This document shows positions 1 through 8,786 of a DNA stretch of 64,000 nucleotides, in pieces. Below the pieces are notes generated by a model, which saw only the letters and a list, made by a program, of their open reading frames with translations, was not told where the DNA came from and made no database searches. Source of the DNA: Bacillus sp. CGMCC 1.16541 (GTDB taxonomy: Bacteria > Bacillota > Bacilli > Bacillales > Bacillaceae_H); contig NZ_QFRU01000004.1 of NCBI RefSeq assembly GCF_003184905.1, positions 281,085 to 345,084 on the forward strand, written 5' to 3'. The translations under genes were made by a program, and so were the position numbers. Numbering within the stretch: the first letter of the stretch is position 1; each line of letters begins with the position of its first letter.

Positions 1-131
1 TTCTTAGCCGTTGGATCACCAAATTTATACGCAACATAGGCATGTGCAAACTCATGAAATGTAAAAGCAATTAACAAGGTAATCACGACATAAGGAATGG
101 TTGAAAGAGGAAACGCTAAAAATTGATCCAC
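1..131 (-). CDS. ywhC: Site-2 protease family (M50) zinc metalloprotease, N-terminal part
   Basis: Only the first 43 or so codons are present; the gene runs off the left edge. The reading frame opens at a GTG at 131 with an AGGAG ribosome site 7 bases upstream and gives VDQFLAFPLSTIPYVV, then a hydrophobic segment ending in HEFAHA. That is the HExxH zinc-binding motif of intramembrane M50 proteases. It is followed by YVAYKFGDPTA, also typical of the YwhC group. YwhC lies next to ywhB in Bacillus, as here. The substrate is unknown. The in-frame ATGs just upstream hit a stop, so GTG is the likely start. Confidence 0.8.
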   Translation of the reverse strand, partial: MDQFLAFPLSTIPYVVITLLIAFTFHEFAHAYVAYKFGDPTAK

Positions 132-263
132 ATCATAACTCCTTTATTTTTGTTTTCACTGTCTTACAAGTATACTATAGATGTAGAGATGAAACACGTT
201 CGCATTGTGCTGTGAACCTAGTTATCTTTACAGTAGATTTTATGAATGAAAGGAGCGATTTTA

Positions 264-452
264 ATGCCTTATGTAACCGTTAAAATGCTTGAAGGGCGTA
301 CAGAAGATCAAAAACGAGCGCTTGTTGAGAAAGTAACAGCAGCTGTTTCTGAAACAACAGGTGCACCTTCTGAGAAAATTGCAGTATTTATCGAAGAAAT
401 GTCTAAAAACCACTATGGTGTAGGTGGGAAGCGCCTAAGCGACCAAGAATAG
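264..452 (+). CDS. ywhB: 4-oxalocrotonate tautomerase family enzyme
   Basis: A 62-residue protein starting MPYVTVKMLEGRT. The tautomerase superfamily uses the N-terminal proline, exposed after Met removal, as the catalytic base, and Pro is residue 2 here. Arg residues near 11 and in the 35-40 region fit the small homohexameric 4-OT type. The start at 264 is chosen because it exposes the proline and has AAAGGAG 8 to 10 bases upstream; a longer frame from 246 would bury it. The family converts 2-hydroxymuconate-like enols to keto forms. No catabolic pathway genes lie nearby, so the physiological substrate is unknown. Confidence 0.9.
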   Translation: MPYVTVKMLEGRTEDQKRALVEKVTAAVSETTGAPSEKIAVFIEEMSKNHYGVGGKRLSDQE

Positions 453-479
453 GTGTACATAACACTAACAAAGATGGTA

Positions 480-530
480 AGAGCGACCTCAGAATTCAGC
501 GTTCAACGTATAAGGTCGCTCTCCACCTTT
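480..530. terminator. Probable bidirectional terminator between ywhB and ywgA
   Basis: A 10-bp perfect stem (AGAGCGACCT with AGGTCGCTCT, 480-489 and 513-522) with a 23-base loop lies between two converging genes. The T-run after it on the + strand is short and interrupted, so its strength is uncertain. Confidence 0.45.
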
Positions 531-549
531 TCAAAAAGCATAAATACGA

Positions 550-1080
550 TTAGTGAATGAACCTCTCTGTCCCTTGAATGGTCATCGTTTTTCTCAGTTC
601 TTCAATATAGTCATATGCTTCTTCAATGTCTTCTTCTGTATAACGCTGCTTGCTTTTTAGCGTAAATACCTTTTCTTTTACTTCTTCTTTTGATAAATCT
701 TCAAAGTACAGCACAGTCGATACGAGCTCAAGAAACTTAGAGCTTCGGTCATTCATGTTCGTCATACAACCTTCTAGATTGGGTAACTCTAGCTCATAGT
801 GGCTAAGAAACCCCTTCCCCTCTTCTGTTAAGTTATAACGATATTGCATGTAGCCGCCCTTTTTCTCTTTTACTTCACTTAAAAATCCTAAGTTACACAG
901 TTCTTCAATACGAAGTGTTAATTCTTCAGAATACGGTCCGAAAAAGTGAAAATTGTACTTTTCATAAAAAGGAAACCTCAGTTTTTTTGCAATAAAAATC
1001 ATTTTTTGCAGCTTTTTTCGCCCCACAACTTCTCCAGCTGCCGCAAATACCTTTACAATTTTTGCATGATCGTTCAGCAA
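550..1080 (-). CDS. ywgA: YwgA family protein of unknown function
   Basis: A 176-residue soluble, charged protein. The frame starts at a TTG codon (1080) giving LLNDHAKIVKVF, with AGGAG about 11 bases upstream; the next Met is only at residue 27, inside conserved sequence, so TTG is preferred. The first 80 residues resemble a winged-helix-like fold rich in Lys and aromatic residues (KKLQKMIFIAKKLRFPFYEKY). The rest is helical and acidic. It lies 30 bases after ywfO in the same direction and is probably co-transcribed with it, as in other Bacillus. No catalytic motif is evident. Confidence 0.8.
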   Translation of the reverse strand: MLNDHAKIVKVFAAAGEVVGRKKLQKMIFIAKKLRFPFYEKYNFHFFGPYSEELTLRIEELCNLGFLSEVKEKKGGYMQYRYNLTEEGKGFLSHYELELPNLEGCMTNMNDRSSKFLELVSTVLYFEDLSKEEVKEKVFTLKSKQRYTEEDIEEAYDYIEELRKTMTIQGTERFIH

Positions 1081-1110
1081 AGCCCCTTCAACTCCTATAC
1101 TATTGAACTC

Positions 1111-2412
1111 TTATCTGTTTTTTAATAAGTTTAAAATTTGCTCTTTCACTTTTCTCTTAGACGATAACTGATCAATTAATTCTTGCGGAAAGTAAAGCTT
1201 ATGATCGGTTCGTTTCTTACCAGAGATAGACTCGACAATTTCAGACTGACGAGAAAGCTCTTTTAATTCTTCAGTAGGCATTAACAAATGAATCGGAAGA
1301 CGCTCTTCTTCTTCGCCTGGACGATAAAAATCATAAGGAAGATCACTTGAAGAATCTACTACGAGGTAATAGTCTGGATTAATCCCTGCTTTTTTAAAGA
1401 GCTGTGTTAACTCCATCCACATTTTCATTTGTGAATTTGGGTTAAATTCAATATACTGAAATAATTTCCGATTAAGAAAGCGACGACATAAATCAGACAG
1501 TATCTCATCCTCTTCGCCTTGCCACGCTTGAAAATAAAACAACACAACCGATTCATCTAGTTTTAAGTATTCTTCAACAGATACTTCATCTTCAAAGATT
1601 GAGTAAAAATGAACAGGTTGTTGCTTAAATGGATAATACCCTTGGTGTAATTCTTTTGCGCGGTGTAAAATCTTTGTTAGAATCACTTCTGCACTTCGTG
1701 TGACTGGATGAAAATATACTTGCCAATACATTTGGTAACGACTCATAATATAGTCTTCAACCGCATGCATACCACTCTCTTTAATGACGACTTGATCTTC
1801 TCTCGGTCTCATTACACGTAAAATACGCTCCATGTCAAAATGACCGTAACTAACGCCTGTATAGTAAGCATCACGCTGCAAATAATCCATTCGATCTGCA
1901 TCGATCTGACTTGAGATTAAGCTCACAACAAGCTTATTTTTATACGTTTTCGCAATGACTTCTGCTACTTTTTTTGGAAAGTCTTCTGCTACTTTTCTTA
2001 GCACGTGATTCACTTCTGTGTTACCCATAATAATCGCTTGCGTAAACTGCTCGTGATCTAAGTGAAAGACCTTTTCAAACGAGTGCGAAAAAGGGCCGTG
2101 ACCTAAATCATGCAACAAAGCGGCACAAAGGCATAAAAGCCTCTCTTCATTATTCCAATGCTCTCTATCCTGAAACACATCATCGATAATACGACGAATG
2201 ATTTCATACACCCCAAGGGAATGATTAAATCGACTGTGTTCTGCCCCGTGAAACGTTAAATATGTCGTTCCTAGCTGACGAATTCGACGTAATCGCTGAA
2301 AATCTGCCGTACCAATTAAGTCCCAAATTACTTTATCACGAACGTGAACATATCGATGAACAGGATCTTTAAATACTTTTTCTTCACTTAACTTTTCGTT
2401 AGGATATGCCAT
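1111..2412 (-). CDS. ywfO: HD-domain nucleoside triphosphate phosphohydrolase
   Basis: A 433-residue dGTPase/SAMHD1-like HD hydrolase, the usual YwfO length. The HD metal site is visible: His59 and His64 in AEHSRFNHSLGV, and His101-Asp102 in LLHDLGHGPFSH, with a later conserved Asp in SSQIDADRMDYLQRDA. The family removes triphosphate or phosphates from (d)NTPs; the preferred nucleotide cannot be read from sequence. The start at 2412 has GAGAGG 9 bases upstream. It is first in a probable two-gene operon with ywgA. Confidence 0.9.
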   Translation of the reverse strand: MAYPNEKLSEEKVFKDPVHRYVHVRDKVIWDLIGTADFQRLRRIRQLGTTYLTFHGAEHSRFNHSLGVYEIIRRIIDDVFQDREHWNNEERLLCLCAALLHDLGHGPFSHSFEKVFHLDHEQFTQAIIMGNTEVNHVLRKVAEDFPKKVAEVIAKTYKNKLVVSLISSQIDADRMDYLQRDAYYTGVSYGHFDMERILRVMRPREDQVVIKESGMHAVEDYIMSRYQMYWQVYFHPVTRSAEVILTKILHRAKELHQGYYPFKQQPVHFYSIFEDEVSVEEYLKLDESVVLFYFQAWQGEEDEILSDLCRRFLNRKLFQYIEFNPNSQMKMWMELTQLFKKAGINPDYYLVVDSSSDLPYDFYRPGEEEERLPIHLLMPTEELKELSRQSEIVESISGKKRTDHKLYFPQELIDQLSSKRKVKEQILNLLKNR

Positions 2413-2493
2413 CTACTACATACCTCTCTATTTTTTATACTTGTTGCTATTACTTTCTACATCTAGTAGAGATTTTCCTAGTGAGAAGCACGA

Positions 2494-2530
2494 ATAAAAA
2501 ATCACCTTCTATAAAAAACAAAGGTGACTT
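2494..2530 (-). terminator. Rho-independent terminator of the DUF1450 gene
   Basis: Read on the minus strand, TCACCTT pairs with AAGGTGA across a T-rich loop and is followed by TTTTTTATT. It lies 50 bases past the stop codon of the small gene at 2581. Confidence 0.6.
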
Positions 2531-2580
2531 TATCTCAATCCGCTCAACTGACGACCTCATGTTGAAATCGCTGTTTCACG

Positions 2581-2805
2581 TTATTTGTTTAATTTTTTTT
2601 CAATCTTATCTATAAGCTCGTCCTCAGTTAGAGCTGAAACCGGACGATTATTGACAAACGCAAACGACTTCTTACGACCTGGTCCACAATATGACTGGCA
2701 ACCAATCTCGACTTTCGCCTCTGCATCTACTTTCTGTAACTTCGGTAATAATGTTTTTAAGTTTGTAGCCTGGCAATCATCACAAACTCGAAACTCATTT
2801 GCCAT
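2581..2805 (-). CDS. DUF1450 (YuzB-like) small cysteine protein
   Basis: A 74-residue protein with four cysteines: two in VCDDC near the N terminus and two in IGCQSYCG, followed by FAFVNNRPV and an acidic helical tail ([14 protein letters not shown]). This spacing is typical of DUF1450/YuzB-like proteins, which have a thioredoxin-like or metal-binding look; the function is not known. Two starts are possible, ATG 2811 and ATG 2805. I favour 2805 because it leaves 10 rather than 4 bases after the AAAGGG ribosome site. The gene appears monocistronic. Confidence 0.75.
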   Translation of the reverse strand: MANEFRVCDDCQATNLKTLLPKLQKVDAEAKVEIGCQSYCGPGRKKSFAFVNNRPVSALTEDELIDKIEKKLNK

Positions 2806-2962
2806 TCTCATACAACCCTTTCAAAATTCGTTCAACAAATCCTTTTTAACCTAAAGGGTATTTTACATTTATTTAACCATCAATGCAAGCTAGGGTAGTT
2901 GGAAATAAGACAAAAAGAACACCTACAACCTAGACACCCTTGAATAAACCCTCAAAGATCCA

Positions 2963-3059
2963 CCTAAGTGAATGATGACAACCCCGCAAGGGGGGCATCA
3001 TTCACTTAGGTCTAGAAACTGAACCATGACAGCCCTTCCGTCATGGCTCAGTTTCTAGA
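2963..3059. repeat. Two tandem long perfect hairpins upstream of rsfA
   Basis: Hairpin 1: 15-bp arms CCTAAGTGAATGATG (2963-2977) and the exact complement (2996-3010), with an inner CCCC-GCAA-GGGG stem capped by a GNRA-type tetraloop. Hairpin 2: 20-bp arms TCTAGAAACTGAACCATGAC (3011-3030) and its complement (3040-3059) with one mismatch. They abut with no gap and occupy the 356-base space between the DUF1450 gene and rsfA. Neither has a clear T-run. The rest of that space (2812-2962, 3060-3150) shows no gene. Confidence 0.85.
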
Positions 3060-3161
3060 ATCGATTTATATATATTAGTACTTTGGTATAAACTAGTTTC
3101 CTTTTGTCCATGCTGATAGTAACGAAGTTTCTCTATTAAATAGCCGCAAGGAGTGAATAAA

Positions 3162-3872
3162 ATGAAAGATAGACAAGATGCTTGGACAGAAGAAAATGAT
3201 TTGTTATTAGCAGAGACGGTCCTTCGCCATGTACGTGAAGGAAGCACACAATTAAATGCATTTGAAGAAGTAGGAGATGAACTAAACCGTACATCGGCTG
3301 CATGTGGATTTCGATGGAATGCCGTCGTGAGACATCAGTACGAAAAAGCATTACAGTTAGCTAAAAAGCAACGAAAGCAGCGGATGCGCGCACTTGGACA
3401 AACCCAAGGCAAAAAGAAGTTACTGTATACACCACCTACACCTAATTTAGAGATGATAGATTCAGTTGAAGAAGAAGAGGTAATCTCTGTACAGAGTGAA
3501 GTGATTCAAACTCAACCGAGCATGTACACCAGTATACCTGCTACCACACCGACGACTACAGCAAACCTTACGTTAGATGGTGTCATTCAATATTTACAAA
3601 CCTTACGCTCTCAAGCTGGTGATCTTCACGTAGTGCTTAATGAAAACTTGAGTCTTGCACAAGAAAATCAAGAGCTTAAGCGAAAGAATCAAGAATTAAT
3701 GAAGAAAGTCGAATTACTCGAGGCGAACGCTACTACTATTCAAGAAGACTATGAAACATTAATGCAGATCATGAATCGCGCACGAAAATTTGTCTTGCTT
3801 GATGATGAAGAAAGACCGTCCACAAAGTTTAAGATGGATCGAAATGGAAATTTAGAAAAAGTAGCTGAATAA
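3162..3872 (+). CDS. rsfA: Prespore-specific transcriptional regulator RsfA
   Basis: A 236-residue protein. An N-terminal Myb/SANT-like DNA-binding domain (about residues 1-60: DAWTEENDLLLAETVLRHV, then RTSAACGFRWNAVVRHQY) is followed by a basic KKQRKQRMR stretch, a low-complexity Pro/Thr linker and a C-terminal coiled coil (LAQENQELKRKNQELMKKVELLE). This is the RsfA architecture. In B. subtilis RsfA is made in the forespore under sigma-F and tunes sigma-F genes. ATG 3162 is preferred over GTG 3153 because AAGGAG sits 8 bases before it and overlaps the GTG. The upstream region carries two long hairpins. Confidence 0.9.
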   Translation: MKDRQDAWTEENDLLLAETVLRHVREGSTQLNAFEEVGDELNRTSAACGFRWNAVVRHQYEKALQLAKKQRKQRMRALGQTQGKKKLLYTPPTPNLEMIDSVEEEEVISVQSEVIQTQPSMYTSIPATTPTTTANLTLDGVIQYLQTLRSQAGDLHVVLNENLSLAQENQELKRKNQELMKKVELLEANATTIQEDYETLMQIMNRARKFVLLDDEERPSTKFKMDRNGNLEKVAE

Positions 3873-3928
3873 GATAAGAAGAAATGGACATACTAAAAGT
3901 AGGAATCCCATCCCCCTATTCTATAGAT

Positions 3929-3970
3929 GAAAAGACGAGCACTCTTTTGAGTGGTTCGTCTTTTCTGTTT
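3929..3970 (+). terminator. Terminator after rsfA
   Basis: AAAAGACGA pairs with TCGTCTTTT around an inner CACTC/GAGTG stem, and the 3' arm ends in TTTT. It lies 56 bases after the rsfA stop. Confidence 0.7.
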
Positions 3971-4041
3971 TCAGAATGTGCTATAATATGTTCGGCTTAT
4001 ATATTGAGAACAATTTTATTAGATAAAAGGAGTTAACTCGT

Positions 4042-4893
4042 GTGGATTCTATGACCTCTGAACTTTTAATTCAGCCGCAATGGCGATTGATCGATCAATC
4101 TAGCCTTGGACCTCAGTTTGATGCGCTTCAATCCTTTGCCATTGACGATACGCTTTGTACATCTGTTGGAAAGAAAGAATCTCTTCCTACCATTCGCTCT
4201 TGGGTTCATCACCAAACCATTGTATTAGGTATTCAAGATGCGCGCCTTCCTTACCTAGAACAAGGCGTTTCTTTTTTACGTGAACAAGGGTTCCGCGCCA
4301 TCGTTCGCAATTCTGGTGGACTGGCTGTTGTATTAGATGAAGGAGTATTAAACCTTTCGCTAATTTTCCCCGATACGGACAAAGGAATTAATATTGACCG
4401 CGGATATGATGCGATGTGGATGTTGATTAAAGAAGTCTTTCAATCTTATGATGTCAAAATCGAAGCAAAAGAAATTGTCGGATCTTATTGTCCCGGAAGC
4501 TATGATTTAAGCATTCAAAACAAAAAATTTGCAGGCATCTCGCAACGTCGTGTACGTGGTGGTGTCGCTGTTCAGATTTATTTATGTGTATCAGGAAGTG
4601 GCGCAAAAAGAGCACAGCTCATTAAAGAGTTTTACTCACTCGCTCTTCAAGGTGAACAAACAAAATTCACTTATCCAACAATTGTTCCAGAAACAATGGC
4701 ATCGTTGACAGAACTAGTAGGTGATGACATAACGGTCGCTTCTGTCATGCTTTCACTGTATCAAACCTTGCAAAAGTTTGGGTCTTCCCTCACACCTTCT
4801 GCGCTTAACGAACAAGAGGGATTACTTTTCAATCAAAATTTACAGCGCATGTATGATCGAAATGAAAAGGCACTAGGTGAATTCTACAAATAA
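4042..4893 (+). CDS. lipL: Octanoyl-[GcvH]:protein N-octanoyltransferase
   Basis: A 283-residue member of the lipoate-protein ligase-like amidotransferase fold. LipL moves the octanoyl group from GcvH to the E2 subunits of 2-oxoacid dehydrogenases in the Bacillus lipoyl relay. The catalytic cysteine is visible as Cys150 in [11 protein letters not shown], followed by the conserved [14 protein letters not shown] at 4042 is preferred: AAAGGAG ends 9 bases upstream, and counting from it places the cysteine at residue 150, as I recall for the B. subtilis enzyme. An internal ATG at 4051 is the alternative. Converges with pta. Confidence 0.93.
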   Translation: MDSMTSELLIQPQWRLIDQSSLGPQFDALQSFAIDDTLCTSVGKKESLPTIRSWVHHQTIVLGIQDARLPYLEQGVSFLREQGFRAIVRNSGGLAVVLDEGVLNLSLIFPDTDKGINIDRGYDAMWMLIKEVFQSYDVKIEAKEIVGSYCPGSYDLSIQNKKFAGISQRRVRGGVAVQIYLCVSGSGAKRAQLIKEFYSLALQGEQTKFTYPTIVPETMASLTELVGDDITVASVMLSLYQTLQKFGSSLTPSALNEQEGLLFNQNLQRMYDRNEKALGEFYK

Positions 4894-4925
4894 AAAGCTG
4901 ACTCTTTTACTCGAGTCAGCTTTTA
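4892..4925. terminator. Bidirectional terminator, lipL/pta
   Basis: A 12-bp stem, AAAAGCTGACTC with GAGTCAGCTTTT, has A-rich and T-rich flanks that can serve both converging genes. Confidence 0.9.
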
Positions 4926-4931
4926 TTGATT

Positions 4932-5903
4932 TTACAGCGCTTGAGCTGCTGTAATAAGAGCTAGTTTATACACATCTTCTTCGTTACAGCCACGAGATAA
5001 ATCATTTACAGGCTTGTTTAAACCTTGTAAGATTGGTCCCACTGCTTCAAAGTTTCCAAGGCGTTGTGCAATTTTATAGCCTATGTTACCTGCTTCTAAA
5101 CTAGGGAAAACAAATACGTTCGCATCCCCTTTAATAACAGAACCCGGTGCTTTTGCTTCTGCTACAGATGGAACAAACGCTGCATCGAATTGGAATTCAC
5201 CATCTAGTGTTAGGCTTGGTGCTTTCTCTTTCGCAATCTCAACAGCTTTTGCTACTTTTTCTGTTTCAGGAGATTTTGCTGAACCTTTTGTTGAGAAGCT
5301 TAACATCGCAACACGTGGATCAATATCAAACATGGACGCTGTACGAGAACTCTCAATCGCAATCTCTGCTAAGTCATTGCTATCTGGTGAAATGTTAATT
5401 GCACAATCTGCAAATACGTATTTCTCATCGCCACGAACCATGATGAATACACCAGACGTTTTCTTTATACCTTCTTTTGTTTTGATGATTTGTAGAGCTG
5501 GACGTACTGTATCTGCAGTTGAATGGGCTGCTCCACTTACAAGTCCGTCCGCTTTGCCCATATGAACAAGCATCGTACCGAAGTAGTTTTCATCTAGTAA
5601 AATCTTACGAGCATCTTCTTCAGACGCTTTCCCTTTACGACGCTCAATGAATGATGCAACCATTTCATCAAATGCAGGGAAGTTTGTTGGATCATAAATT
5701 TCAACGCCATCTAGGCTTACGTTTAAATTAGTTGCTTTCGTTTCAATTTCTTCTTTGCTTCCAATTACGATTGGTGTTAAGATATTTTCACCTGCTAAGC
5801 GTCTTACCGCTCCTAAAATACGCTCATCTAATCCTTCTGGAAAGACAATTTTAATGTCTTTTTCAGATACTTTGTTCTTTAGTCCTGTAAATAAATCACT
5901 CAC
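4932..5903 (-). CDS. pta: Phosphate acetyltransferase
   Basis: A 323-residue short-form Pta, which converts acetyl-CoA and phosphate to acetyl phosphate and CoA in overflow metabolism. It is the single-domain PTA_PTB type. Family signatures include DGLVSGAAHSTADTVRPALQ, ISPDSNDLAEIA, DGEFQFDAAF, and the C-terminal GPILQGLNKPVNDLSRG. The ATG at 5903 has AGGAGGATTCACC before it. The 280 bases to hemQ contain no clear cre site. Acetate kinase is not adjacent. Confidence 0.97.
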   Translation of the reverse strand: MSDLFTGLKNKVSEKDIKIVFPEGLDERILGAVRRLAGENILTPIVIGSKEEIETKATNLNVSLDGVEIYDPTNFPAFDEMVASFIERRKGKASEEDARKILLDENYFGTMLVHMGKADGLVSGAAHSTADTVRPALQIIKTKEGIKKTSGVFIMVRGDEKYVFADCAINISPDSNDLAEIAIESSRTASMFDIDPRVAMLSFSTKGSAKSPETEKVAKAVEIAKEKAPSLTLDGEFQFDAAFVPSVAEAKAPGSVIKGDANVFVFPSLEAGNIGYKIAQRLGNFEAVGPILQGLNKPVNDLSRGCNEEDVYKLALITAAQAL

Positions 5904-6183
5904 GGTGAATCCTCCTTAATATGTAAAAAAGCTTTCATCATAATAGGATACTTTACTTTTTGTGAAATTCAAAGGAATCTACCTTAATATTTTTCACCCG
6001 GTAAAAAGTCTTTCAATTGCTAATTTTCCACAAATAACAACTCTTAAACATCTCTTTATAATATGAACTTCCTTTCTTTCCTTTAGTCACAAATTTGAGG
6101 GTTTTTCGTTAAGGTGATTCGGTTAAACTGTGATATAGTAAAAGAAGATCTCAACAAATTGTGCTAATAGGAGTGAATAAATA

Positions 6184-6927
6184 ATGGCAGAAGCTGCTCA
6201 AACACTAGACGGATGGTATTCTCTTCATGATTTACGTTCAATTGACTGGAGTGCGTGGAAGCGCTTATCTAGCGATGAACGTCAAGCGGCCATTCATGAA
6301 TTTTTAGGATTAATGGAAAAATGGAAGAAGACAGAAGCAGAACAGCAAGGAAGCCACGCGTTATACACAGTTGTTGGCCAAAAAGCAGACTTTATTTTAA
6401 TGTTCGTACGTCCAACAATGGAAGAGTTAAACGAAATTGAACTAGAGTTTAATAAAACGAAATTAGCAGAATATACAATTCCTACATATTCGTATGTATC
6501 CGTAGTAGAGTTAAGTAACTACCTACCTGCCGGAGAAGACCCATATGAAAATCCTCAAATTCGCGCTCGCTTATATCCAACATTACCAAAAGCAAAGCAT
6601 ATTTGTTTCTACCCAATGGATAAGCGTCGTCAAGGAAACGATAACTGGTACATGCTTCCGATGGAAGAGCGTCGCGATTTAATGCGTAGTCACGGTATGA
6701 TTGGACGTCAATATGCAGGAAAAGTAAAACAAATCATTACTGGTTCGGTTGGATTTGATGATTACGAGTGGGGCGTTACATTATTCGCTGATGACGTTCT
6801 ACAGTTCAAAAAATTAGTTTATGAAATGCGCTTCGACGAAGTAAGCGCTCGTTATGGAGAATTTGGTAGCTTCTTTGTTGGAAATATCCTTCCTGAAGAG
6901 CGCATTCAGCAATTTCTTCATGTGTAA
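6184..6927 (+). CDS. hemQ: Coproheme decarboxylase HemQ
   Basis: A 247-residue chlorite dismutase-like protein that acts last in the coproporphyrin-dependent heme pathway of Gram-positives, decarboxylating coproheme to heme b. Diagnostic stretches are [15 protein letters not shown], the conserved FYPMDKRR, and [11 protein letters not shown], which includes the proximal heme-ligand histidine region. The C-terminal half has [15 protein letters not shown]. The length matches the family (about 250). TAGGAGTG precedes the ATG. It stands alone between pta and cwlJ. Confidence 0.95.
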   Translation: MAEAAQTLDGWYSLHDLRSIDWSAWKRLSSDERQAAIHEFLGLMEKWKKTEAEQQGSHALYTVVGQKADFILMFVRPTMEELNEIELEFNKTKLAEYTIPTYSYVSVVELSNYLPAGEDPYENPQIRARLYPTLPKAKHICFYPMDKRRQGNDNWYMLPMEERRDLMRSHGMIGRQYAGKVKQIITGSVGFDDYEWGVTLFADDVLQFKKLVYEMRFDEVSARYGEFGSFFVGNILPEERIQQFLHV

Positions 6928-6932
6928 TTAAT

Positions 6933-6968
6933 GCTCTCATTGCCTTTTGTGCAGTGAGAGCTTTTTTT
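6933..6968 (+). terminator. Terminator after hemQ
   Basis: GCTCTCATTG pairs with CAGTGAGAGC (one G-T pair) and is followed by TTTTTTT. Confidence 0.88.
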
Positions 6969-7040
6969 GTGTAAACAAAGCATATTCTATGTTGCTCCTC
7001 ATATTTATGAAATAGTGGAGTGTTAAAGCGAGGTGAGAAG

Positions 7041-7463
7041 ATGGCAGTAGTTGCACACAACGAAGAAGATGTAAAGCTTCTAGCCAGACTCCTACGCGCT
7101 GAAGCTGAAGGCGAGGGTAAGCAAGGAATGCTGCTAGTAGGAAATACTGGAGTGAACCGAGCCAGAGCAACTTGCTTAGACTTTAAGAATATTCGAACCA
7201 TTAGACAGATGGTGTTTCAAAGTCCTGGTGGATTTGAAGCAACTCAAAAAGGCTATTTTTATCAACGAGCTAGGGATTCAGAGATCGCACTTGCAAGACG
7301 AGTTCTACGAGGTGAGAGATTTGACCCTGCTAGAAATTCTTTATGGTTTTTTAAGCCTAGTGGAAGTTGTCCCGCTCAATGGTATAACCAAAACAATAGC
7401 GGACGGTTTAAATCGCATTGTTTTTATATTCCAACACGTGCAGATTGTCCTCAAGTGTATTAG
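7041..7463 (+). CDS. cwlJ: Spore cortex-lytic enzyme CwlJ
   Basis: A 140-residue Hydrolase_2 (SleB/CwlJ) catalytic domain with no signal peptide, as for CwlJ. RLLRAEAEGEGKQGMLLVGN contains the catalytic glutamate region, and the C terminus has SLWFFKPSGSCPAQWYNQN, a CwlJ hallmark. CwlJ sits in the spore coat and degrades cortex peptidoglycan in response to Ca-dipicolinate during germination. ATG 7041 has GAGGTGAG just upstream; a longer frame from 7020 lacks a ribosome site. It is 22 bases ahead of gerQ, which is needed for CwlJ assembly, so the two form an operon. Confidence 0.95.
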   Translation: MAVVAHNEEDVKLLARLLRAEAEGEGKQGMLLVGNTGVNRARATCLDFKNIRTIRQMVFQSPGGFEATQKGYFYQRARDSEIALARRVLRGERFDPARNSLWFFKPSGSCPAQWYNQNNSGRFKSHCFYIPTRADCPQVY

Positions 7464-7485
7464 TTAAAAGGAGGTTTTATCTATC

Positions 7486-7962
7486 ATGAAAAAACCAAAA
7501 TCAGGTCAAGGGCAGCAACAACAGCAACAAGCTTACATGCAAAACCCGTACATGAGTTATAACTATCCATACTATAACAGTCCTTATCAAGGCCAAGGAC
7601 AGCAAGGGGGTCAGATGCAAATGCCTCCACAAATTCCAGCTGGAGGTTCAGGCGCTCCTCAAGATTCATCCATGCTGCCTATTGAAGAGTCGTACATTGA
7701 AAATATTTTACGTTTGAATCGTGGAAAAATCGCAACGGTGTATATGACATTTGAAAATAACAACCAATGGAATGCGAAAGTGTTTAAAGGTGTCATTGAA
7801 GCCGCTGGACGTGACCATTTAATTTTAAGTGATCCGCAAACAGGAAAGCGATACTTGTTGTTAATGGTATACTTAGACTACATTACATTTGATGAAGAAA
7901 TTAATTACAACTATCCGTTTAACGGTGCTCAACCACAGCTCAGCAATTACTCTCCGCGTTAA
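7486..7962 (+). CDS. gerQ: Spore coat protein GerQ
   Basis: A 158-residue coat protein. The N-terminal 55 residues are low complexity (Gln, Tyr, Pro, Gly; for example GQGQQQQQQAYMQNPYMSYNY). The conserved C-terminal part (LPIEESYIENILRLNRGKIATVYMTFENN, then GRDHLILSDPQTGKRYLLLMVYLDYITFDEEINY) matches GerQ. GerQ localises CwlJ in the coat and is cross-linked by transglutaminase; Lys and Gln residues suitable for this are present. It has a strong AAAGGAGG ribosome site and is co-transcribed with cwlJ. Confidence 0.95.
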   Translation: MKKPKSGQGQQQQQQAYMQNPYMSYNYPYYNSPYQGQGQQGGQMQMPPQIPAGGSGAPQDSSMLPIEESYIENILRLNRGKIATVYMTFENNNQWNAKVFKGVIEAAGRDHLILSDPQTGKRYLLLMVYLDYITFDEEINYNYPFNGAQPQLSNYSPR

Positions 7963-7963
7963 A

Positions 7964-8007
7964 AAAAGCCCTAAACACCCGTTATGTAACAGGTGTTTAG
8001 GGCTTTT
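7964..8007. terminator. Bidirectional terminator, gerQ/ywdK
   Basis: A 16-bp perfect stem (AAAAGCCCTAAACACC with its complement) with a 12-base loop lies between converging genes. Confidence 0.92.
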
Positions 8008-8018
8008 CAACGATTTTT

Positions 8019-8390
8019 TTATAACCATTTAATCGCTGCAATTACAATTAGAATCCATGCAACGATAAAAGCAACGCCACCAAACGGTGTAATTGCGCCT
8101 AAAATTTTAATGCCAGATGTACTCAATACGTACAAGCTTCCTGAGAATAAGACAATTCCTACCAACATGATCCATCCTGAAGCTTGAACGAGTGATGATT
8201 CAGGAAAGCGACCTGCTAAAAATGCCACAACAAACAAGCCGAGCGCATGAAACATGTGATAAAGAACGCCTGTTTTCCACACTTCTAAATACTTTGCCGA
8301 AATTTTACCTTCTAAACCGTGAGCACCGAATGCTCCTAATGCCACTGCTAAAAGCGCGTTAATGGCTCCTAAGATGAGAAAAATCTTCAT
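8019..8390 (-). CDS. ywdK: DUF423 integral membrane protein
   Basis: A 123-residue protein with about four transmembrane helices (residues 4-20, 45-62, 70-88, 98-120). It starts MKIFLILGAINALLAVALGAFGAHGL, the DUF423 signature. The function of the family is not known. In Bacillus it sits beside ywdI and ung, as here. GGGAGAA precedes the ATG. It lies 22 bases after ywdI and is probably in one transcript with it. Confidence 0.9.
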   Translation of the reverse strand: MKIFLILGAINALLAVALGAFGAHGLEGKISAKYLEVWKTGVLYHMFHALGLFVVAFLAGRFPESSLVQASGWIMLVGIVLFSGSLYVLSTSGIKILGAITPFGGVAFIVAWILIVIAAIKWL

Positions 8391-8412
8391 ACCGTTCTCC
8401 CCTACCCTTTAC

Positions 8413-8709
8413 TTAAAAATCAAAAAGACTATCACCATTAGCATCATCAGATACGTACTTTTTCCCTTCTTGTTGAGAAGGTCCTGGTTGCATCATTTGT
8501 GGCTGTACATACTGAATCGCTTGAGTTGAAGGTGTACTTACGGATTGTTGTACTTGTCCTTTTTGTTGATCAAGCGCTAGTTCGCACAATGTTTTAATCG
8601 CAATAAGCTGATCGCGAACTTGAGCTTGTTGAGAAGAGCTTGCTTTTTGCTTTGCCTTCCCCACTTCTTCACTCATCTTATCAAGCAAACGAGCAATTGT
8701 AATATCCAT
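8413..8709 (-). CDS. ywdI: YwdI family protein of unknown function
   Basis: A soluble 98-residue protein. The helical N terminus (MDITIARLLDKMSEEVGKAKQ) is followed by a helix with ALDQQKG, then a Gln/Pro-rich low-complexity stretch (VQYVQPQMMQPGPSQQ) and the end DDANGDSLFDF. The function is unknown. Three in-frame starts crowd the ribosome site GAGGTGA: GTG 8721, ATG 8715 and ATG 8709. I chose 8709 on spacing. Position between ung and ywdK matches the Bacillus order. Confidence 0.75.
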   Translation of the reverse strand: MDITIARLLDKMSEEVGKAKQKASSSQQAQVRDQLIAIKTLCELALDQQKGQVQQSVSTPSTQAIQYVQPQMMQPGPSQQEGKKYVSDDANGDSLFDF

Positions 8710-8786
8710 ACTCATTGTCACCTCTTCGTTCCTTTAAAGCCTTTTTATCTCTTCATCATTTTAACAAAAGGTGAAAAGACAAGCTA

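Noticed and set aside
5083..5565. A 160-codon frame on the + strand inside pta.
   Set aside because: A shadow of a conserved gene on the other strand; no ribosome site and a Ser/Ala-rich translation typical of antisense frames.
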